Shown here: piece after piece, positions 59,438 through 64,000 of the stretch | Layout: each line of letters opens with the position of its first letter | Numbering within the stretch: the first letter of the stretch is position 1 | NCBI RefSeq assembly: GCF_900240305.1 | Contig: NZ_LT964854.1 | Location: forward strand, 558,001 to 622,000 | Length of the DNA stretch: 64,000 bases | Origin: Ottowia massiliensis | Lineage (GTDB): Bacteria; Pseudomonadota; Gammaproteobacteria; Burkholderiales; Burkholderiaceae_C | Direction: 5' to 3' | The notes under the pieces: model-generated | Seen by the model: the letters and a program-made list of their open reading frames with translations, nothing else | Databases searched by the model: none | What the model was told of the DNA's origin: nothing | Position numbers and translations under genes: made by a program

Positions 59438-60744
59438 GCGGCGGGGCCGGGGGCGCTGGCCGGGCGGCGGGCGGTGAGTTCAAAGCGCAGCAGGCGGCAT
59501 TCGATGGGGCCGTTGAACAGGGGCACGCGGCGGCTTTCTTTCAGGCGCAGGCGCGCGCTCAGGCGGGCGTCGGGCGTGAGCAGCCAAGCGGTCCAGCCGC
59601 CAAAGTGGGTTTTCCAGTGCTGGCTGAGTTGCTCGAAGAAGTCGTGGGCGCTTTCTTGGCCGGGGCTGTTTTCATCGCCCCGGCGCAAGGTGGCGGTTTG
59701 GAAGGTTTCGCGCCCCTGGCCTGTTTTCCAGCCCGTTTCTTTTCCGGCGCCAGCTTTGCCGGCGACGGCGATGCGCTCGCCGTAGGGCGGGTTCATGAGG
59801 ATGAGGCCCGGCTCGGCGCATGGCGGCTGGCGCTGGAGCGCGTCGCCGCCGCGCAGTTGCACGGCTTGCGCCACGCCGGCGCGTTCGGCGTTGCGCTGGG
59901 CGAAGTCCACCATGCGGTGCGACACGTCGCTGCCGAAGATGCGCGGCGCGGCGGGCGCGGGCCGGGCGGCGGCTTCGGCTTCGTCTTTCATGGCTTGCCA
60001 TTCGTCGCGTTTGAAAAGCGGCAGGCGCTCGAAGGCGAAGCGCCGCTGGCCGCCGGGCGGCAGGCCCAGCGCCAGTTGCGCCGCTTCGATGACGATGGTG
60101 CCGCTGCCGCAGCAGGGGTCATACAGCGGTTGCGCGGCGACTGCGCGCCGGGCGGGCTGCCACCAGCCGCTGGCGGCCAGCATGGCGGCGGCCAGGGTTT
60201 CCTTGAGCGGGGCGTCGCCTTTGTCTTGCCGCCAGCCGCGTTTGAAAAGCGGCTCGCCGCTGGTATCCAGCAGCAAGCTGGCGTGTGCGCCGTCCAGGTG
60301 CAGGTGAATGCGCACGTCGGGCTGCTGCGTTTGCACGCTGGGGCGCGCGCCGCTGCGCTCGCGAAAGCGGTCGGCAACGGCGTCTTTGACGCGCAGGGCG
60401 GCAAATTGCAGGCTTTTGAAGGCGCTGCCGCGCGCGGTGACGTCCACGCGGAAGGTGTGGCGCGTGCCAAACCAGTCTTCCCAGGGCACGCGCCGCACCA
60501 GCGCGTAGAGGGCGTCTTCGCTTTCGCACGGCGCGTGGGCCAGCTCCAGCAGCACGCGCTGCGCCAGGCGGCTGTGCAGGTTCAGCCGCATCACGTCGCG
60601 CCAGCGGCCGCGCGCATAAATGCCGCCGCGCTCGATCAGCAGGTCTTGCCCGGCCAGGCCGGTCAGGCCGTGCACTTCATCGGCCAGAAAGTCTTGCACG
60701 CCTGCCGCGCAGGGCAGAAAGAGGGTCAATGCTTCATCGCTCAT
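59434..60744 (-). CDS. Class I SAM-dependent RNA methyltransferase, THUMP type (RlmL-like)
   Basis: 436 residues from the ATG at 60744 (ATG at 60753 also possible). N-terminal THUMP domain (about 45-160), then a Rossmann methyltransferase with SAM site PCCGSGTIVIEAAQLALG and catalytic NPPYGER. Corresponds to the m2G2445-forming half of E. coli RlmL and lacks the second (RlmK) half. Acts on 23S rRNA, by homology. Coupled to the PIN gene. Confidence 0.88.
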   Translation of the reverse strand: MSDEALTLFLPCAAGVQDFLADEVHGLTGLAGQDLLIERGGIYARGRWRDVMRLNLHSRLAQRVLLELAHAPCESEDALYALVRRVPWEDWFGTRHTFRVDVTARGSAFKSLQFAALRVKDAVADRFRERSGARPSVQTQQPDVRIHLHLDGAHASLLLDTSGEPLFKRGWRQDKGDAPLKETLAAAMLAASGWWQPARRAVAAQPLYDPCCGSGTIVIEAAQLALGLPPGGQRRFAFERLPLFKRDEWQAMKDEAEAAARPAPAAPRIFGSDVSHRMVDFAQRNAERAGVAQAVQLRGGDALQRQPPCAEPGLILMNPPYGERIAVAGKAGAGKETGWKTGQGRETFQTATLRRGDENSPGQESAHDFFEQLSQHWKTHFGGWTAWLLTPDARLSARLRLKESRRVPLFNGPIECRLLRFELTARRPASAPGPAA

Positions 60745-60818
60745 GCAAGGCATGGTAGGCCAAGCCCCGCCTGCCGCGCGGGCCGCCGGGCGGGCTGGAT
60801 TGCCGTGGCGCGTTTTTT

Positions 60819-60906
60819 ATCAAAAACAGAAGCAAATTCAGGCGGGCTTTAAACCTGCCTTGCGCACATTCCACTAGGACCTCATGCTATGGATGAAGGA
60901 GCAAAT
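60819..60906 (+). repeat. 87-bp family repeat, copy 19
   Basis: ATCAAAAACAGAAGCAAATT, then ATTCCACTAGGACCTCATGC, then ATGGATGAAGGAGCAAAT. Lies upstream of nhaC; an in-frame ATG inside the repeat is not the gene's start. Confidence 0.93.
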
Positions 60907-60991
60907 AAAGTCGACCCCAAAAGCTGCGGCCGCCACTGCCACCCTACTATGCTTGGCGGCTGGATACAGCTTCCACACTTTTGCAAAAACA

Positions 60992-62371
60992 ATGAACGCC
61001 AAACCCCTGCTTGAAATGCAGCCCGCCGAAGCGGCGCTGCTTGCCGCCGCCTGCATTGCCGTGATGGGCGTGACCATGATCGGCTTTGGCTGGGCGCCGC
61101 ACGTGTCCATCATCCTCGTGCTGTGCGCGCTGCTGGCGCTGGGGCGGCTCAAGGGGCTGGCCTTTGCCGACATGCAGCGCGGCATGGCCGGCGGGGTGAT
61201 GTCGGGCATAGGCGCGATTTACCTGTTTTTCTTCATCGGGCTGCTGGTGTCGGCTCTGATGATGTCGGGCGCCATTCCCACGCTCATGTACTACGGGCTG
61301 GGGGCCATTGCGCCGGGGCTGTTTTACGTGTCGGCCTTCGTGCTCACTTCCGTGGTGGGCATTGCCATTGGCAGCAGCCTGACCACTTGCGCCACGCTGG
61401 GCGTGGCCTTCATGGGCATGGGGCAGGCGCTGGGGGCGCAGCCGGCCATCGTGGCCGGGGCCGTGGTTTCGGGCGCGTTTTTCGGCGACAAGATGTCGCC
61501 GCTGTCCGACACCACGGCCATTGCCGCTTCCATCGTCGGCATCGATTTGTTCGAGCACATCCGCAACATGAGCTACACCACGGCGCCCGCCTGGCTGCTC
61601 ACGGCGCTGCTTTTGTGGCTGCTGCCCGCGCAGGTGGGCGAAGGCGGCCTGGCGGGCGTGCAGCTCTTTCAGCAGCAACTGGCCGCCAGCGGCCTGATCA
61701 GCGGCTGGGCGCTGCTGCCCTTTGTGGCGCTGGTGGCGCTGGCGCTGCGGCGGGTGAGCACGATTTACGCCATCAGCATCACCATTGCCGTGGCGCTGCT
61801 CATCACTTACGCCAGCGGCGGGCCGGCGCTGGGCGAGCTGGGCGGCTTTTTCTTCAAGGGCTACCACCCGCCCGAAGGGCTGGAGCTGGGCGATGTGGGG
61901 CGGCTGCTTTCGCGCGGCGGCATCGAGAGCATGTTTTTCACGCAGACCATCGTGATCCTGGCATTGAGCCTGGGCGGGCTGCTGAACGCGCTGGGCGTGC
62001 TGCCCGCGCTGCTGGCGGGCATCAGCCACATGCTGACGACGGCCGGACGCGCCACCTTCAGCGTGGCCGCCACCTCGCTGGGCGTGAACGTGCTGATTGG
62101 CGAGCAATACCTGAGCCTGCTGCTGGCCGGACACACCTTCAAGCCCGTTTACGAGCGCCTGGGCCTGCACCCGCGCAACATCGCCCGCACGGTGGAAGAC
62201 GCAGGCACCGTCATCAACCCGCTGGTGCCCTGGGGCGTGTGCGGCGTGTTCATCAGCCACGCGCTGGGCGTGCCCGTGCTCGACTACCTGCCCTGGGCCA
62301 CCTTCTGCTGGCTGTGCCTGCTGCTGACGCTGGCCTTCGGCTTTTCGGGCCGCACGATCAGCCGGGTTTGA
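60992..62371 (+). CDS. nhaC: NhaC family Na(+)/H(+) antiporter
   Basis: 459 residues from the ATG at 60992. About eleven membrane helices, with the family motif GAFFGDKMSPLSDTTAIAAS and the second-half segment NVLIGEQYLSLLLAGHTFKP. Exports Na+ in exchange for protons. An in-frame ATG at 60884 is inside an 87-bp repeat and adds a hydrophilic stretch without homology, so I rejected it. Confidence 0.9.
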   Translation: MNAKPLLEMQPAEAALLAAACIAVMGVTMIGFGWAPHVSIILVLCALLALGRLKGLAFADMQRGMAGGVMSGIGAIYLFFFIGLLVSALMMSGAIPTLMYYGLGAIAPGLFYVSAFVLTSVVGIAIGSSLTTCATLGVAFMGMGQALGAQPAIVAGAVVSGAFFGDKMSPLSDTTAIAASIVGIDLFEHIRNMSYTTAPAWLLTALLLWLLPAQVGEGGLAGVQLFQQQLAASGLISGWALLPFVALVALALRRVSTIYAISITIAVALLITYASGGPALGELGGFFFKGYHPPEGLELGDVGRLLSRGGIESMFFTQTIVILALSLGGLLNALGVLPALLAGISHMLTTAGRATFSVAATSLGVNVLIGEQYLSLLLAGHTFKPVYERLGLHPRNIARTVEDAGTVINPLVPWGVCGVFISHALGVPVLDYLPWATFCWLCLLLTLAFGFSGRTISRV

Positions 62372-62544
62372 AGGGGGCTAGAGCCTCCAAAGCGCCGTCA
62401 TCAACGCTGTGTGCGCGGCCCAGTAGATCAGCCGATGCCATGCGCCATTTTTGCCATAAATAGTGCAATAGATATTCTTTTTGGAGAAGACAAAATCGGC
62501 GCCGTTACGCAACAAATCTTCAACCACACTCTGAAAGGAAATCT

Positions 62545-62718
62545 ATGAGCTACAAACAAAGCAATGGCGGCTGGCCCAGCAAAACCGGTAATCCTTCCGG
62601 CGGCGGCCGCCGCAACAACCCGCCAGCATCAAAGCAAGGAAATGGCGGCGGCTGGCCCAGCACAACAGGCAATCCATCCGGCGGCGGCCGCAGCAATAAT
62701 CCGCCAAAAGCAAAATAG
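62545..62718 (+). CDS. 57-residue two-repeat peptide, unknown function
   Basis: ATG at 62545 with AAAGGAA just upstream, stop at 62716. The peptide is Gly/Pro/Asn-rich and made of two near-identical units, NGGWPSKTGNPSGGGRRNNP and NGGGWPSTTGNPSGGGRSNN (first in unit one, then unit two). Between the units five codons differ without changing the residue and two change it, plus one Gly codon insertion, so the repeat is being kept at protein level. No Cys or signal peptide. I do not recognise a family. It converges on the large unknown gene to its right. Confidence 0.75.
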   Translation: MSYKQSNGGWPSKTGNPSGGGRRNNPPASKQGNGGGWPSTTGNPSGGGRSNNPPKAK

Positions 62719-62733
62719 GTTTGCCAGCGCATC

Positions 62734-62763
62734 CATGAATAGCCCTGAAAGGGGCGTTCATGG
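62734..62763. repeat. Hairpin after the two-repeat peptide gene
   Basis: CCATGAA (from 62734) faces TTCATGG (to 62763), with inner CCCTGAAAGGG. Could stabilise the 3' end of the small transcript. Confidence 0.55.
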
Positions 62764-62792
62764 CGCGACGCAAATTCATTTTGCGAGGTAAA

Positions 62793-64000
62793 TCAGGCAA
62801 TGGCATCAAGCGGCCGTAGCTGCTTGATGCCATTTTTTGTCCAGTATTCAAATGACTGCGCCGCCCATGCGCTTGCATTGGGCGCACCCATGTATTCAGA
62901 CGAATAATTTGGCAAATATTCGGATTGTTTTTCAAGCTGGTCATCAAGCCAGGTCAGGGTTCTCAAGGCAAAATAAACCCTGCGCGCTTCCCGGGCCAGA
63001 AAGAAAAGACAATTTAGCAAATCGCCTTGCACTTTCTCACGCAAGAAAAAAAGAATTTCCATAACCTTTTCTTCATCCGGGAAATATCTGTCGGCGTAAT
63101 AGGCTCCCAGACTGGATAAATTAATCTTGTTTCCGCTTTTTTCAGAAATATATTCATGCAGATCCTGCTGCGACTTTGATTTGCATGCCTTTTGCAAGGC
63201 CTTCATCCATTTGGACGCCAATTTGATGGTTCCACTCCTTCCTGTTGCCATGAACGAGGCTGGCCCCATACCCAAGTCATTTCTCGCCATCTGCCATAGG
63301 GGATGTGAAGCCGCTCTTTCAGCTGCCAGTGATATTTGCAGCTCAAAAAATGGAACCGGCAATGCTCCCAAAGCTTGCGCCTTGTTTTTTGCTTCCCCAA
63401 GTTTTTCCAGCGAGTCATGTCGCCAATAGATGGATGCATCAGGCTGGTTTCGTATTTCTGCCGCCGTTTCGGCATATCGCTCCTGATGAAACAATGCCTC
63501 GGCCCGCCGCATCGAGTGCTCTATGCACCTGTACCGGCGCCAAGTTTCATTAAACTCATTCAAGGGAAGTCCTGCCGTCCCCGCCTGCCAATGACTGAAA
63601 GCGTCCGCCTGGATGGCAGCTGTCTGGTCACCCTGCATGGCCTTTTCGAGAATATTGAGAATCTCCACATTTGCGCCAGGATATTCATTTTCGACATGCT
63701 CTTTTACCTTGGCGCAAAATTCAGCGACCTTCCTCTTGAAATAAGGCGTTTCCATGGGATAATGCCTGTCGATATTCCTCTGGAACGTTTCAAAACCCAT
63801 TTCTTTCACGCATTCGCTATACGCATCCAAAGTCCCGAAGGAAATTTGGCAATCCAGTTCAAGCGTGGGGATGAATAATGATGTGGTCTTGAATGGCTTG
63901 GGTCTGCCTTTCAGTGGGCGGGGGCTGGATTTTGTTGTGGCTCTTTTGCTTTCATGCAGACCGGTTGCCTGGCCTTCGATTTCACCTGGCGCGCTGCCAT
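62793..64000 (-). CDS. Large protein of unknown function, N-terminus beyond right edge
   Basis: The frame is open from the stop at 62793 to the last base of the window, 402 codons, with no stop, so the gene begins outside. The visible part starts with GSAPGEIEGQATGLHESKR, a basic Lys/Arg/Pro segment, then a mixed helical region with many Trp, Tyr, Phe and Cys, including DAYSECVKEMGFETFQRNI and VMEILFFLREKVQGDLL. A TTG at 63830 is not the start. Composition is more AT-rich than the rest of the window, suggesting recent transfer. No family recognised; position beside the small repeat peptide may be meaningful. Confidence 0.7.
   Translation of the reverse strand, partial: GSAPGEIEGQATGLHESKRATTKSSPRPLKGRPKPFKTTSLFIPTLELDCQISFGTLDAYSECVKEMGFETFQRNIDRHYPMETPYFKRKVAEFCAKVKEHVENEYPGANVEILNILEKAMQGDQTAAIQADAFSHWQAGTAGLPLNEFNETWRRYRCIEHSMRRAEALFHQERYAETAAEIRNQPDASIYWRHDSLEKLGEAKNKAQALGALPVPFFELQISLAAERAASHPLWQMARNDLGMGPASFMATGRSGTIKLASKWMKALQKACKSKSQQDLHEYISEKSGNKINLSSLGAYYADRYFPDEEKVMEILFFLREKVQGDLLNCLFFLAREARRVYFALRTLTWLDDQLEKQSEYLPNYSSEYMGAPNASAWAAQSFEYWTKNGIKQLRPLDAIA
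62802..62838 (+). terminator. Rho-independent terminator for the two-repeat peptide, inside the opposing gene
   Basis: GGCATCAAGC (62802-62811) pairs perfectly with GCTTGATGCC (62822-62831), followed by ATTTTTTG. It lies within the last codons (QLRPLDAIA region) of the minus-strand gene, so one DNA stretch serves as coding end and as terminator. Confidence 0.8.

Noticed and set aside
60884..60991. Upstream ATG for nhaC at 60884
   Set aside because: It lies inside an 87-bp repeat and would add 36 residues with no relation to NhaC N-termini.
63800..63913. TTG at 63830 as a start, and a short separate peptide ending at 63911
   Set aside because: The frame of the minus-strand gene is open to the window edge with protein-like sequence (PLKGRPKPFKTTSLFIPTLE), so the TTG is internal and the stop at 63911 is in another frame.

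Overview
The window is GC-rich DNA from a chromosome that looks like a betaproteobacterium of the order Burkholderiales, probably near Comamonadaceae. This is an inference from the leuC-entericidin-leuD-leuB order, the gspLMN genes, the style of the nos operon, and overall codon use; no rRNA gene is present to confirm it.

Layout. 1-13 kb is a nitrous oxide respiration region: a copper-type DUF2946 gene (cut by the left edge) diverges from nosZ, followed by nosR-nosD-nosF-nosY-nosL, a second NosL-like protein and a pirin. An apbE-nqrM pair on the opposite strand probably serves flavin attachment to NosR. 13-18.7 kb holds a FecR/OmpA-like pair, a TonB-like lipoprotein, dcd, two exported proteins of unknown role, coaD and rsmD. 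18.8-33.4 kb is a type III secretion (T3SS) locus: slt-sctV-C-D-(F?)-I-J-K-L-N-O on the minus strand, with sctU and a FliO-like gene diverging on the plus strand. sctQ, R, S and T, translocators and chaperones are not here. 33.6-46.2 kb is housekeeping plus respiration-related genes: cobQ, ligA, hslVU, a phosphatase, tRNA-Val, an S49 peptidase, azurin, NnrS, azlCD and a YbaK deacylase. 46.5-53.6 kb carries leucine biosynthesis (leuC, ecnB, leuD, leuB and a LysR regulator) with an aldo/keto reductase, a GNAT enzyme and an unknown exported protein. 53.7-62.4 kb holds a Bax-inhibitor-like membrane protein, gspL-M-N, a Gly-rich unknown, a PIN protein, an RNA methyltransferase and an NhaC antiporter. 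From 62.4 kb to the right edge the DNA is visibly more AT-rich: a 57-residue two-repeat peptide gene converges on a large unknown gene that runs off the edge.

The most striking unexplained structure is a family of about 87-bp intergenic repeats: 19 copies in 64 kb, in both orientations. One forms the 3' end of a coding sequence, one abuts the hslV stop codon, and two in opposite orientation flank the entericidin gene. A second family has inverted ends related to AGAACCTGTTC (one copy is 137 bp with about 45-bp imperfect inverted ends) and looks like a miniature non-autonomous element. A third inverted repeat sits between leuD and leuB.

Functional links: the nos operon starts at what looks like an FNR/DNR-type class II promoter. 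Azurin (electron carrier) and NnrS (nitric oxide response) fit a denitrifying lifestyle. ApbE would flavinylate NosR. The T3SS core genes suggest a host-interacting history, but the system here is only partial.
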